Shown here: positions 18,120 through 28,539 of the stretch, one piece after another
Numbering within the stretch: the first letter of the stretch is position 1
Layout: every line of letters starts with the position of its first letter
Origin: Paraburkholderia youngii
Lineage (GTDB): Bacteria; Pseudomonadota; Gammaproteobacteria; Burkholderiales; Burkholderiaceae
Assembly (NCBI RefSeq): GCF_013366925.1
Contig: NZ_JAALDK010000001.1
Span: 937,089-1,001,088 of the forward strand
Length of the DNA stretch: 64,000 nucleotides
Direction: 5' to 3'
Made by a program: the position numbers and the translations under genes
The notes under the pieces: generated by a model
The model's input: only the letters and a program-made list of their open reading frames with translations
Databases searched by the model: none
Told to the model about the DNA's origin: nothing

Positions 18120-18971
18120 ATGACCGATTTGAACGTTGACCGCTCCGCGGCAAAGAAACCCTTCCACCGTCTGCTGCTCACTGGCGCCGCGGGCAACCTC
18201 GGCAAGCAACTGCGTCCCGCTCTCGCGCAGTGGGCCGACATCGTGCGCGTATCCGATATCGCGCCGCTCGGCGAAGTCGCCGCGCACGAGGAAGCCGCCG
18301 TCGTCGATCTCGCCGATGCAGCGGCCGTGCACGCGCTGCTCGAAGGCGTGGACGCGGTGGTGCATCTCGGCGGCATTTCCGTCGAAGCGCCGTTCGAAGA
18401 CATCCTCGAAGCGAATATCCGCGGCCTGTACAACGTGTACTCGTCGGCGCAAAAGCACGGCGTGAAGCGCATCGTCTACGCGAGCTCGAATCACGCGGTG
18501 GGTTTCCATCCGGTGACGTCGGTGCTCGGCACCGACGCGCCGCTGCGTCCGGACGGCATGTATGGCGTGTCGAAGTGCTTCGGCGAATCGCTGTCGCGCT
18601 ACTACTTCGACCGCTTCGGCCTCGAAACCGTGTGTCTGCGGATCGGCTCGTCGTTCGAGCAGCCGAAGACCGCGCGCATGCTCGTCACGTATCTGAGCTA
18701 CCGCGACTTCATCGAGCTCGTGCGCTGCTCGCTGTTCACGAACCGCGTCGGCCACGCGATCGTCTACGGCGTGTCGAACAACCGCACCGCGTGGGTCGAC
18801 AACACGAACGCCGCGTTCCTCGGCTACCGTCCGCAAGACAGCTCGGCGCAGTTCGAACACCTGTTTCCGCCGAGCGCCCCCGACACGCGCTTCGACGACC
18901 CGACCCAGCTGTACCAGGGCGGCCCGTTCGTGCTCGCCGGTCCGATGGAGCCGAAGCGGGAGCCTAAATAA
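18120..18971 (+). CDS. udh: uronate dehydrogenase (second copy)
   Basis: This 283-residue NAD-dependent short-chain-type dehydrogenase has TGAAGNLG at 21-28, YASSNHAVG at 120-128 and catalytic Tyr148-x3-Lys152 (YGVSK). These match the characterised Pseudomonas-type uronate dehydrogenases more closely than the copy at 5188. It converts galacturonate or glucuronate to the aldarolactone. Its stop overlaps the lactonase start by one base (TAATG), so the enzyme and the one that opens its product are translationally coupled. The ~15-residue polar N-terminal extension relative to the first copy is unusual but in frame. Confidence 0.9.
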   Translation: MTDLNVDRSAAKKPFHRLLLTGAAGNLGKQLRPALAQWADIVRVSDIAPLGEVAAHEEAAVVDLADAAAVHALLEGVDAVVHLGGISVEAPFEDILEANIRGLYNVYSSAQKHGVKRIVYASSNHAVGFHPVTSVLGTDAPLRPDGMYGVSKCFGESLSRYYFDRFGLETVCLRIGSSFEQPKTARMLVTYLSYRDFIELVRCSLFTNRVGHAIVYGVSNNRTAWVDNTNAAFLGYRPQDSSAQFEHLFPPSAPDTRFDDPTQLYQGGPFVLAGPMEPKREPK

Positions 18972-19900
18972 TGAGCGCGAATCCGCAAGTGGAACGCTTC
19001 GAAGCGGCCGGTCCGTTGCCCGCGGCCACCGGTGAAAGCCCGGTCTGGCGCGCGGCCGAGCAGGCATTGTACTGGGTCGATATTCCGGCGAGGAAAATCG
19101 TGCGCGGCTCGCTCGAAACTGGCAAGCGCACCGAATGGCAACTGCCGGAGCAGGTTGCCTGTATCGCGTTCGATCACGCTGGCGCCGTGCTCGCCGGCTG
19201 CGAGACCGGCTTGTTCGCGGTCGCGCTCGCCGACGCGTCGAATGCGCCGGGCGGCGAGCCGCTGACAGCGTCGCTGCGCAAGCTCGCGGCGCCTGAATTC
19301 CCGCATGGCGGCATGCGTTTCAACGACGGCCGTTGCGATAGGCAAGGGCGCTTCTGGGCCGGCACCATGGTGATGGACATGGCGGCGGCGATCCCGGGCG
19401 GCGCGCTGTACTGCTTCGATGAGAAGGGCGTGCTGTCGGCCCCGGTCGTCGATTCGCTGATCACGCAGAACGGCCTCGGCTGGTCGCCGGACGGTACGAC
19501 GATGTATCTGTCGGACTCGCATCCGCTGCGCCGGCTGATCTGGGCGTTCGACTACGACGTCGACACCGGCGAGCCGCGCAACCGCCGCGTGTTCGCCGAT
19601 CTGCATCACTATTCGGGCCGTCCGGACGGCGCGGCGGTCGATGCGGACGGCTGCTACTGGATTTGCGCGAACGACGCCGGTCTGCTGCTGCGTTTCACGC
19701 CGCAGGGCAAGCTCGACCGGCAGATTCCGGTGCCGGCCATCAAGCCCGCGATGTGCGCGTTCGGCGGCCGCGATCTGGATACGCTGTTCGTCACGTCGAT
19801 CCGCCCGGCCAACGGCGCGAGCGAGCACGACGGCCATGTGTTCGCGCTGCGGCCTGGCGTGAGCGGGCTGCCTGAGCCCGAATTCGCGGGCCAACTGTAA
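18971..19900 (+). CDS. uxuL: SMP-30/gluconolactonase-family uronolactonase (aldarolactone hydrolase)
   Basis: This 309-residue six-bladed beta-propeller lactonase shows the SMP-30 metal-site pattern: the Glu in ATGESPVW near residue 17, RFNDGRCDRQGRFWAGTM, NGLGWSPDGTTMYLSDS and RPDGAAVDADGCYW. It would hydrolyse the galactaro- or glucarolactone made by the uronate dehydrogenase. The TAATG overlap with udh strongly supports that pairing and the UxuL assignment over a general gluconolactonase. It is cytoplasmic, with no signal peptide. It ends at a terminator. Confidence 0.82.
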   Translation: MSANPQVERFEAAGPLPAATGESPVWRAAEQALYWVDIPARKIVRGSLETGKRTEWQLPEQVACIAFDHAGAVLAGCETGLFAVALADASNAPGGEPLTASLRKLAAPEFPHGGMRFNDGRCDRQGRFWAGTMVMDMAAAIPGGALYCFDEKGVLSAPVVDSLITQNGLGWSPDGTTMYLSDSHPLRRLIWAFDYDVDTGEPRNRRVFADLHHYSGRPDGAAVDADGCYWICANDAGLLLRFTPQGKLDRQIPVPAIKPAMCAFGGRDLDTLFVTSIRPANGASEHDGHVFALRPGVSGLPEPEFAGQL

Positions 19901-19920
19901 TCTTGCTTACATGAGACATG

Positions 19921-19957
19921 CGCCGGGACGAAGTTTTTCTCCCGGCGTTTTCATTTT
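19921..19957 (+). terminator. rho-independent terminator of the garD-udh-uxuL set
   Basis: An 8-bp stem (CGCCGGGA / TCCCGGCG) with an 11-base loop is followed by TTTTCATTTT. It lies 20 bases after the lactonase stop. Confidence 0.8.
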
Positions 19958-21503
<1,546 letters not shown>

Positions 21504-21670
21504 GTCTCGCGTCCCGGGCGCAATCAGCAATAGCAACGTTTGTCGCAGCAGCGGCGTGAATGGTCCGCGAGGAAACTCGCGAGACATTCCGCCGCGCTGT
21601 TTCGCGTGCGCGGATCGCGTCGGGACGGCTGAATTTCAAGCACAGGTCGGACGTAAGCAAGGACAGGGTC

Positions 21671-22180
21671 ATGAGTTTCCTGAAACGCCCAAATGATTTT
21701 CTTTTTCGCGTGCTGCTGGTCGTGGCGTCGGTTAGCCTCGCCGCACTTTGCCTGCTCGTGATTTATAGCGTGGTGATGCGCTACGTGTTTAGCGACGCAC
21801 CCGATTACGTTGAGCCCATCGCATTGTTGCTAGTGATCCTGATCGCGATGTTCGGCGCCGCACTGAAGGTTCGCGAGGGCGGTCACATCGGACTCGACTC
21901 GCTCGTCAAGAAATTGCCCGAGAAGGGCCAGGTGATCGCGAAAGGGATTCAGCACCTCTGCCTGATTGCTTTCGCGGTGGCCGTTTTCGTCGGTTGCTTC
22001 GAGATGGCCGAAACCACGATGGGCGACCGCATTCCGATCATTGGCGTGCCGGAAGGCGTGCGCTACTGCATCCCGATCTTCGCGAGCGTGTGCATCGCGT
22101 TGTTCTCGATCGAGCATCTGCTCGAGCTCTTTGCCGGGAAACGGGAAGAGCCAGCGCTCGAACTCTCCGCCACGGAATAA
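21671..22180 (+). CDS. TRAP transporter small membrane subunit (DctQ family)
   Basis: This 169-residue protein has four predicted membrane helices. The DctQ motif RYVFSDAPDYVEPIALLLV (helix 1-2 region) and the ALKVREGGHIGLDSL loop are present. ATG at 21671 is chosen because an AGGACAGGG ribosome site precedes it and the protein then begins just before helix 1; the in-frame upstream extension is basic and unrelated. It sits between dctP (168 bases upstream) and dctM (13 bases downstream) and forms the membrane complex with DctM. Confidence 0.88.
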   Translation: MSFLKRPNDFLFRVLLVVASVSLAALCLLVIYSVVMRYVFSDAPDYVEPIALLLVILIAMFGAALKVREGGHIGLDSLVKKLPEKGQVIAKGIQHLCLIAFAVAVFVGCFEMAETTMGDRIPIIGVPEGVRYCIPIFASVCIALFSIEHLLELFAGKREEPALELSATE

Positions 22181-22193
22181 AAGTAGAGCCATC

Positions 22194-23546
22194 ATGGAAC
22201 TTGCCCTCCTTACCGTCAGTTTTCTGGTTTTCCTCTTTCTAGGGGTTCCGGTTTCATTCGCGCTGGGCCTGTCCTGCGTCCTGACGTATCTGTTCGAAGG
22301 TCTGCCGACCGCAACCGCGATGCAGTCGATGATCTCCGGCATGAACGGTTTCTCGTTCCTCGCGGTGCCGTTCTTCATCTTCTCCGGCGAGCTGATGCTC
22401 CACGGCGGCATCGCCGACCGCATCCTGCGCTTCGCGCAGGCCACGGTCGGCCATTTCCGCGGCGGCCTCGGCATGGCCAACGTGGTCGCCTGTACGCTGT
22501 TCGGCGGCGTGTCGGGTTCGCCGACCGCGGATACGTCGGCAATGGGCGGCGTGGTGATCCCGCTGATGAAGCGCGAAGGCTATAGCGCCGCCTACGCGGT
22601 CAACGTGACCACGCACTCGTCGCTCGCCGGCGCACTGATGCCGACGTCGACCAACATGATCATCTACGCGTTCGCGGCGCAAGGCGTGAGCGGCGTGCTG
22701 AACGGCAAGCAGATGAGCGGCGTGTCGATCGGCGATCTGCTGTTCTCGGGTCTGTTGCCGGTGCTTTGGGTGATGGGCCTCGTGCTGATCGCCGCTTACT
22801 GGCAGGCCGTCAAGTTCGGCTATCCGCGCCGTCCCGACGGTTCGACCCAATTGCAGCGTTTCCCGGGCTGGATGGCGGTGCTGCGTACGTTCATCGGCGC
22901 GGTGCCGGGTCTGATGGTCATCGCGATCATTCTGTTCTGCGTGGCGCGCGGTATCGCCACTGCGACAGAGGCGGCCGCGATCGCCGTGGGTTATTCGCTG
23001 ATATTGACCATCGTCGTGTATCGCACGCTGACGCTGAAGAAGCTCGGCCATGCGCTCGGCAAGGCCGCGAAAACGACCGGCGTGGTGCTGCTGCTGATCG
23101 GCGTGTCGAACATGCTGCGCTTCCAGATGGCCTATCTGGAGATCCCGGACGCGATCGAACGCATGCTCGACGGCGCGACCTCGCTGCCGTGGCTGATGTT
23201 GTTGTACATCAACGTGATTCAGGTGTTCCTCGGTACGTTCGTCGACATGGCGGCGCACATCCTGATCACGACCCCGCTGTTCCTGCCGATGGCGATGCAC
23301 AACGGCGTGGGCCCGGTTCAGTTCGGCATCATGATCCTGCTGAACTGCGCATTGGGTCTCGTGCATCCGCCGATTGGCTCGGTGCAGTTCATTGGTTGCG
23401 CAATTGGCAATGTGTCGATAGGGGAAACTACTAAGGTGGCGTGGCCGTATTACCTCGCTATCTTCTCGGCCATCAATATTGTCACTTACGTACCGTGGTT
23501 CTCGACGTGGTTGCCGAGCGTCATCAACGGTCATCCGGTGTTCTGA
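22194..23546 (+). CDS. TRAP transporter large membrane subunit (DctM family)
   Basis: This 450-residue permease of about twelve helices imports the bound substrate using a sodium or proton gradient. Family motifs are FLGVPVSFALG at the N-terminus, MISGMNGFSFLAVPFFIFSGELM, FGGVSGSPTADTSAMGGVVIP and GLVHPPIGSVQF. ATG at 22194 is used because the longer frame extends back into dctQ in another register. It completes the TRAP operon and is followed 78 bases later by the porin gene. Confidence 0.9.
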   Translation: MELALLTVSFLVFLFLGVPVSFALGLSCVLTYLFEGLPTATAMQSMISGMNGFSFLAVPFFIFSGELMLHGGIADRILRFAQATVGHFRGGLGMANVVACTLFGGVSGSPTADTSAMGGVVIPLMKREGYSAAYAVNVTTHSSLAGALMPTSTNMIIYAFAAQGVSGVLNGKQMSGVSIGDLLFSGLLPVLWVMGLVLIAAYWQAVKFGYPRRPDGSTQLQRFPGWMAVLRTFIGAVPGLMVIAIILFCVARGIATATEAAAIAVGYSLILTIVVYRTLTLKKLGHALGKAAKTTGVVLLLIGVSNMLRFQMAYLEIPDAIERMLDGATSLPWLMLLYINVIQVFLGTFVDMAAHILITTPLFLPMAMHNGVGPVQFGIMILLNCALGLVHPPIGSVQFIGCAIGNVSIGETTKVAWPYYLAIFSAINIVTYVPWFSTWLPSVINGHPVF

Positions 23547-23624
23547 TTCAAATAAAACGTCTTACCCACACTCTGCGGCGCTTGCATAGCGCTGCTTCAA
23601 AAAGTTTTTAACAGAGGAGTAGAA

Positions 23625-24863
23625 ATGAAAAAGACTCTCGTGGCTTCGGCAGTGGCGTTGGTCGCGCTTGGTGCACATGCTCAAAGCAGCGTGACGCTCT
23701 ACGGTATTGTCGATGCTGGGTTGGGCTGGCAGAACAGCTCGACGTCGTTGAGCGCACTGGGATCGTCGAAGCCCTCGCCCGGTGGTGCTTCGAAAGTCCA
23801 AATGATCAACGGCGTCTGGGCTGGTAGCCGTTTCGGCCTGAAGGGCTCGGAAGATCTGGGCGGCGGCACGAAGGCAATTTTCCAGTTGGAACAAGGCTTT
23901 AACAGCGCAACCGGCGCGCAAGGCGTGTCGGGTCTGGCATTCAACCGCCAGGCATGGGTGGGTATGACGAACGGCCAGTTCGGTACGCTGACGGCCGGCC
24001 GCCAGTACACCTCGTACTACACGCTGCTGTCGCCGTATAGCCCGACCACGTGGCTGACCGGTTTTTACGGCGCGCACCCGGGTGATATCGACTCGCTGGA
24101 TACGCTGTACCGCTCGAACAACTCGCTGGTCTATACGTCGCCGAGCTTTGGCGGCCTGACGGTCAGCGGTTCGTACTCGCTGGGCGGCAATGCAGGCAGC
24201 TTCGCCGCTGGCCAGGTTTGGAGCGTGGCAGCACAGTACCTGAACGGCCCGGTCGGCATCGCAGCAGGTATCCAGCGTATCGACAATGCGGGCATCTTCA
24301 CCCCCGCCACCGCCACGGCCGCAGCCAGCACGAACTGGAATTCGGCGATGTCGAACAACGGCGCACAGCCGGCGGTCTCGGCAATCAACAACGGCTTCCA
24401 GACTGCAGCGAAGCAGCAGCGCGTCGCAGTGACGGGCGGCTACGCGTTCACCTCGGCGTTGGACGTTTCGTTCGCATACTCGAACGTTCAATACGCTGCG
24501 GGTTCGGGCTCGTTGTTCCACGGCACCCAAATCTGGAACACGGGTGGCGCAGTGCTGCACTGGAAGCCGATCTCGGTGCTGGACCTGGCCGCTGGCTATA
24601 GCTACACCCGTGCAACGTCGTCGAACGGCATTTCGGACACGGCTAGCTACAACCAGTTCAACCTGTCGCAGTACTACACCCTGTCCAAGCGCACCGGTCT
24701 GTACGCGCTGGAAGCCTATCAGCGTGCTAACGGCAAGACGCTGGCAGGCGACGGCAAGACGATCATCAACGCACAAGCAAGCATTGGTGACGGTCAGAAC
24801 AGCGCGCCGGCATCGTCGCGCAGCCAGGTCGCTGTCGGCGTTGGTATCATCCACAAGTTCTAA
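23625..24863 (+). CDS. outer membrane porin (OmpC-like, Gram-negative porin family)
   Basis: This 412-residue beta-barrel precursor has a signal peptide of about 20 residues (MKKTLVASAVALVALGAHAQ). The mature N-terminus SSVTLYGIVDAGLGW is typical of Burkholderiales porins, and the C-terminal residue is Phe (IIHKF), as needed for barrel assembly. The GSRFGLKGSEDLGGGTKAIF segment is the family signature. AGAGGAG precedes the start. It follows the TRAP genes and ends at a strong terminator, so it probably serves outer-membrane entry of the same acidic sugars, though general diffusion is possible. Confidence 0.92.
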   Translation: MKKTLVASAVALVALGAHAQSSVTLYGIVDAGLGWQNSSTSLSALGSSKPSPGGASKVQMINGVWAGSRFGLKGSEDLGGGTKAIFQLEQGFNSATGAQGVSGLAFNRQAWVGMTNGQFGTLTAGRQYTSYYTLLSPYSPTTWLTGFYGAHPGDIDSLDTLYRSNNSLVYTSPSFGGLTVSGSYSLGGNAGSFAAGQVWSVAAQYLNGPVGIAAGIQRIDNAGIFTPATATAAASTNWNSAMSNNGAQPAVSAINNGFQTAAKQQRVAVTGGYAFTSALDVSFAYSNVQYAAGSGSLFHGTQIWNTGGAVLHWKPISVLDLAAGYSYTRATSSNGISDTASYNQFNLSQYYTLSKRTGLYALEAYQRANGKTLAGDGKTIINAQASIGDGQNSAPASSRSQVAVGVGIIHKF

Positions 24864-24937
24864 ACAGTTACTGAATACGTGGCGGCACGTTGTTTTGCCG
24901 CCACATCGACGCGATTTTTTTCGCGTTGTAAGCCTCG

Positions 24938-24972
24938 AAAGCTGCGCACCTCACGTGCGCAGCTTTTTTTTT
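24938..24972 (+). terminator. rho-independent terminator after the porin gene
   Basis: A 12-bp perfect stem (AAAGCTGCGCAC / GTGCGCAGCTTT, 24938-24949 and 24955-24966) with a 5-base loop runs into nine consecutive T residues. Confidence 0.92.
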
Positions 24973-25028
24973 CGATGCCTCGTTTTATGCATCGAAGCGC
25001 TGGTCTCGCCAGCGCTTTTCCGGGTCGA

Positions 25029-25214
25029 TCAGGCCTCCGACCACAAACGCCCACCCGTCGCCCAGTTTTCGCGCTTCACGTCGGTCAGGATGATGTCGAC
25101 CGAGTTCGGCTCGACGCCGAGCGATTCGCAGGTGGCTTTCGTGATCGCTTCGACGAACTGGCGTTTCTGTTCCAGCGTACGGCCTTCGAAGAGTTCGATA
25201 TGAAACGTGGGCAT
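25029..25214 (-). CDS. 4-oxalocrotonate tautomerase family enzyme
   Basis: This 61-residue protein begins Met-Pro, which exposes the catalytic Pro1 after Met removal. It has the family segment FEGRTLEQKRQFVEAITKA followed by SVDIILTDVKRENWATGG, whose Arg is an active-site residue. These small hexameric tautomerases isomerise unsaturated keto acids. GGAG lies nine bases before the ATG. It is 58 bases downstream of the class II aldolase gene on the same strand and probably cotranscribed. The longer open frame upstream is a different reading of the intergenic DNA. Confidence 0.88.
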   Translation of the reverse strand: MPTFHIELFEGRTLEQKRQFVEAITKATCESLGVEPNSVDIILTDVKRENWATGGRLWSEA

Positions 25215-25272
25215 GACGTTGCTCCGTGGGGTTGAGAGTTGGGACTGGAATGAAGCGGACCGGCTCGGGCGT

Positions 25273-26049
25273 TCAGGCGCGATAGCCGCGATCGAGTCGA
25301 TCGAGCTTGCGCAGCAGCGCGGGCCATTCGAGCGCGCCTTCGATCGCGCCGCCATCGTAGAGCTGCTCCGCCGTGCGTGCGGCGACCGCGTCGCTCGGCA
25401 CCACCAGCGGCGCGCCGCAGCTTTGCGCCTGGATCTGGATTTCACAGGCTTTCAACAGCGTCGCCATCAGCACATAAGCTTCGGCAACCGTGCGTCCGAG
25501 CGTCAGCGTGCCGTGATTGCGCAACAGCATCGCGGGATGATCGGCGAGATGCGCGACGAGGCGCTCGCCTTCGGCCGGCGTGAACGCGAGGCCTTCGTAG
25601 TCGTGATATGCAAGCTGGCCGTAAAAGCGCAGCGCGTGCTGCGACGCCGGCAGCAATCCTTCCGGCTGCGCGGACACGGCCACGCCCGCGGTGTTATGCA
25701 GATGCATCACACAGAACGCGTCGTCGCGCGCGGCATGCACGGCGGCGTGCAGCGCGAAGCCGGTGGCGTTCACCGGATGTTCGCTGGCGCCGACGATATT
25801 GCCCGCGATGTCGATTTTCACGAGATTCGACGCGCATACCTCATCGAACGCGAGGCCGAACGGATTGATCAGGAAGTGGCCCGGTTCGCCGGGCACGCTT
25901 GCGGAAATGTGTGTGTAGATCAGATCGTCCCAACCGTTGAGCGCGGCGAGACGATAAGCGGCGGCCAGATCGATGCGGGTTTGCTGTTCCGCTTCCGACA
26001 GCGGACCGGTCTCGGCGATGCGGCCGGCGGGTGAGTGGGCGAACGACAT
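25273..26049 (-). CDS. class II aldolase/adducin family protein
   Basis: This 258-residue protein has the AraD/FucA-like fold: THISASVPGEPGHFLINP (47-63), the metal ligands His116 and His118 in MHLHNT, and a third His179 in RNHGTLTLG. Members act on small sugar phosphates or decarboxylate and hydrolyse keto acids; the substrate here is unknown. It is followed by the tautomerase gene, so a small keto-acid route is likely. AGGAGACAG precedes the ATG. Confidence 0.85.
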   Translation of the reverse strand: MSFAHSPAGRIAETGPLSEAEQQTRIDLAAAYRLAALNGWDDLIYTHISASVPGEPGHFLINPFGLAFDEVCASNLVKIDIAGNIVGASEHPVNATGFALHAAVHAARDDAFCVMHLHNTAGVAVSAQPEGLLPASQHALRFYGQLAYHDYEGLAFTPAEGERLVAHLADHPAMLLRNHGTLTLGRTVAEAYVLMATLLKACEIQIQAQSCGAPLVVPSDAVAARTAEQLYDGGAIEGALEWPALLRKLDRLDRGYRA

Positions 26050-26216
26050 ATCTGTCTCCTGTCGGCTGGAGTGAGTGTTTCAGCACTGACTCCGGCGCCA
26101 TGCGATTGATCGCCGACGCAAGAAGGTTGCTGAATGCGAGGCCGCGCGACGCGGGAACCGGCTTGGGATGCTACCGCACAATGCCGTGCGGGTGGCGACA
26201 GCGCACGACCCATCCG

Positions 26217-27089
26217 TTACGCGCTGCGGCGCCCGAGCGACTGCATGCTCCACGTTGCGAGCACGAACGGCGCGGTCATCGTAAGCCAACCGCAATGCAG
26301 CGCGGCCGCTTGCAACAGCACCGACATCGCGATGCCGCCGAGTGTCGCCGCGTAGCCCGAGTCGGCTAGCGCGAGCGCGGTCAGCGCCCCGTTGAACCCC
26401 CACAGGCCGGCGTCGAATGAAGCAACGCTCGGGCCGAGCAACAGGTGTGCCGCGCTCGCCAATGTCGCGCCGCCCAGCGCATAGAGCGCGTGTTTGGGCG
26501 AGGCGGCGGCAATCCCGAGCAGCACCAGCACACCCGCTGGCGCGCCCGACGCGAAGCCGGTCTGCGCAACGCCCGCGAGCACGCCGCTGACGAACCGCAT
26601 CGCGTCGAGCGGATGAGCGGCGTCGGGACCCGCCGACAAGGAACGGCTCGCGATCAGCGGCAACCATAGCCACGTGACGATCAGGCACGGACTCGACAGA
26701 TAACCGAGCCCACGCACACGCAACCAGCGCGACCACGGTCGCAGCAGCCATGCGGTGGCCGTCGCCGCAAGAATCGCGACGGCCGACGCGCGCGCCGGAT
26801 CGCCGATGAAGCTGAACGCGGCGAGGCCCGCGAGCGCACCGTTGAAGCCGGGCAGGCCAGCACGCAGGTCGGCGTCAGCCGAACCGGCGAGCATCGCGCT
26901 GACGTTGGCCGCGATCGCGCCGAGCAGCGCGGCGCACACGAGACGCGGCTCGCTGAGAAGCCACGCGCCGAGCATGCACACGCCGGTCGCGGCGTTCGAT
27001 TGCAGCACGATCTGGCCGAGGCTGCGCAGCAGCGTGCGCAGCGGGGCGCTGGGCGAGGAAGAGGGGGCATCGGTCGCGGCGGCGTGCAT
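26217..27089 (-). CDS. urea transporter (UT family)
   Basis: The protein has about 290 residues and an internal duplication typical of urea channels. The pore signature occurs once per half: LPGFNGALAGLA and LWGFNGALTALA. Each half contributes about five hydrophobic segments, consistent with a trimeric urea channel in the inner membrane. ATG at 27089 is chosen over a GTG at 27143; neither has a strong ribosome binding site, so the true start is uncertain. No urease genes are nearby. Confidence 0.85.
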   Translation of the reverse strand: MHAAATDAPSSSPSAPLRTLLRSLGQIVLQSNAATGVCMLGAWLLSEPRLVCAALLGAIAANVSAMLAGSADADLRAGLPGFNGALAGLAAFSFIGDPARASAVAILAATATAWLLRPWSRWLRVRGLGYLSSPCLIVTWLWLPLIASRSLSAGPDAAHPLDAMRFVSGVLAGVAQTGFASGAPAGVLVLLGIAAASPKHALYALGGATLASAAHLLLGPSVASFDAGLWGFNGALTALALADSGYAATLGGIAMSVLLQAAALHCGWLTMTAPFVLATWSMQSLGRRSA

Positions 27090-27276
27090 CGGCGGCGGGT
27101 TCGGAGTCACGACAAACCGCGAGCATAGTCGAGCGGCCAACACTCAGGCATCCCGCGCGTTGATACTGGCTATTTGCCGGCCGTAAGCGCCTGGGTCGGG
27201 ATTGACTCGCGCGCGCACTTTCGCGCTACGATGAAAGGCCGGCGCGCCCACTGCGCCGTTTCGTGAGGAGACGCCG

Positions 27277-27831
27277 ATGCGTGAATTACGATGGGCCTCG
27301 GAAGAGGGCGACGGCATCGAACATCTGGTATTCGATGCGCGCGACGACGGCTTCGCCGTGGAAAGCGTCGTGATCGGGCAGCGCTATGGCAAGGCGTACG
27401 GGCTGCATTACACGGTGCGCTGCGACGCGCGTTGGCGCACGCGCTATGCGCACCTGAAGATCGTCGGCGGCGGCGAGCTGGAATTGCATGGCGATGGCGA
27501 AGGCCATTGGCACGACGGGCACGGCCTCGCGCTGAGTGCGATCGAGGGCTGCATCGATATCGATATCGCCGCGACGCCGTACACCAATACGTTGCCGATC
27601 CGCCGGCTGCAACTGGCCGAGGGCGAACGTCAACCGATCGAAGTCGCGTACATCTCGACGCCGGACTTGCAGGTTACGCGCGCCGAGCAGGCATACACGT
27701 GCATCGAGTTGAATGGCGAGTACCGCTACGAAGGCATTTTTCGCGAGTTCACCGCCAATATGCGCGTGGATAGCGATGGCCTCGTGATCGACTATCCGAC
27801 CTTGTTCGCGCGTTTGCCGCGCGCGCGTTAG
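27277..27831 (+). CDS. putative glycolipid-binding domain protein (DUF1089)
   Basis: This 184-residue beta-rich protein has no signal peptide. Segments such as YTVRCDARWRTRYAHLKIVG, GCIDIDIAATPYTNTLPIRRL and VIDYPTLFARL fit the DUF1089 putative glycolipid-binding family, whose members have a beta-barrel resembling lipoprotein-localisation folds. The biochemical role is not established for the family, and the gene stands alone. GAGGAG lies about eight bases before the ATG. Confidence 0.8.
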   Translation: MRELRWASEEGDGIEHLVFDARDDGFAVESVVIGQRYGKAYGLHYTVRCDARWRTRYAHLKIVGGGELELHGDGEGHWHDGHGLALSAIEGCIDIDIAATPYTNTLPIRRLQLAEGERQPIEVAYISTPDLQVTRAEQAYTCIELNGEYRYEGIFREFTANMRVDSDGLVIDYPTLFARLPRAR

Positions 27832-27881
27832 GTTTAGCCTTCGGCGTCGCGGTTGCTACGCCGCGCCGTGCGCGCGGCGGA

Positions 27882-28463
27882 CTACCCGTGCGTGCCGCCT
27901 GCCGCGTTTGAAACGTCGTCGGGCCCGGTCGATGCGCCGCGGCCGAGCGTGCGTTGCATCAGTGTCGTGTCGAGCCAGCGGCCGTGCTTGTAGCCGACCG
28001 CCTTCAACGTGCCGGTCAGCTCGAAGCCGAGCTGCGTATGCAATGAGAGCGAGCCGCCGCTGCCGCCATCGGCGATCACCGCGATCATCTGACGCCACGG
28101 TCCGGTCTCGCAACGATCGATCAGCGCCTGCAGCAGCAAGCGTCCGATGCCGCGTCCGCGATATGCGTCGTTCACGTAGATCGAGTCTTCGATCGTGTTG
28201 CGATAGGCGGCGCGCGGGCGATACGGCGTCGCATAGCAATAGCCGGCGACCTCGCCGTCGATCTCCGCGACCATATACGGCAGTCCGTGGCTGCGCACGC
28301 TTGCGAGCCGCGTGCGCAGGTCGTCGACGGACGGCGGGGTTTCTTCGAACGACGCGACACCGGTCAGCACGTGATGCGCATAGATCGCCTGAATCGCGGG
28401 GAGGTCGGCTTCGGTGGCGTCGCGGATCAGCGGGGCGTCGAGCGGAGGGCGGGGTGAACTCAT
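27882..28463 (-). CDS. GNAT N-acetyltransferase (phosphinothricin acetyltransferase-like)
   Basis: This 193-residue GNAT protein has the coenzyme A motif A, YVNDAYRGRGIGRLLL, and the N-terminal IRDATEADLPAIQAIYAHHV. The E-E-x-P pattern (SFEETPPS) and the GYKHGRWLDTTLMQR ending are characteristic of the Pat/Bar and methionine-sulfone acetyltransferase subgroup, which acetylates amino acid analogues. The C-terminal ~20 residues are an extra low-complexity tail. The natural substrate is unknown. Confidence 0.85.
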   Translation of the reverse strand: MSSPRPPLDAPLIRDATEADLPAIQAIYAHHVLTGVASFEETPPSVDDLRTRLASVRSHGLPYMVAEIDGEVAGYCYATPYRPRAAYRNTIEDSIYVNDAYRGRGIGRLLLQALIDRCETGPWRQMIAVIADGGSGGSLSLHTQLGFELTGTLKAVGYKHGRWLDTTLMQRTLGRGASTGPDDVSNAAGGTHG

Positions 28464-28539
28464 GCGTGGTCCGGTCGTGGCAGGCTCAGTTTGGTGGAAG
28501 CCTTCACTATGCCTGTGGCCGGCGCGGATTTGAAGCGGG

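Noticed and set aside
22254..23534. Minus-strand open frame antisense to the TRAP permease
   Set aside because: Polar, His/Arg-rich composition with no domain; it mirrors the hydrophobic codons of the real gene.
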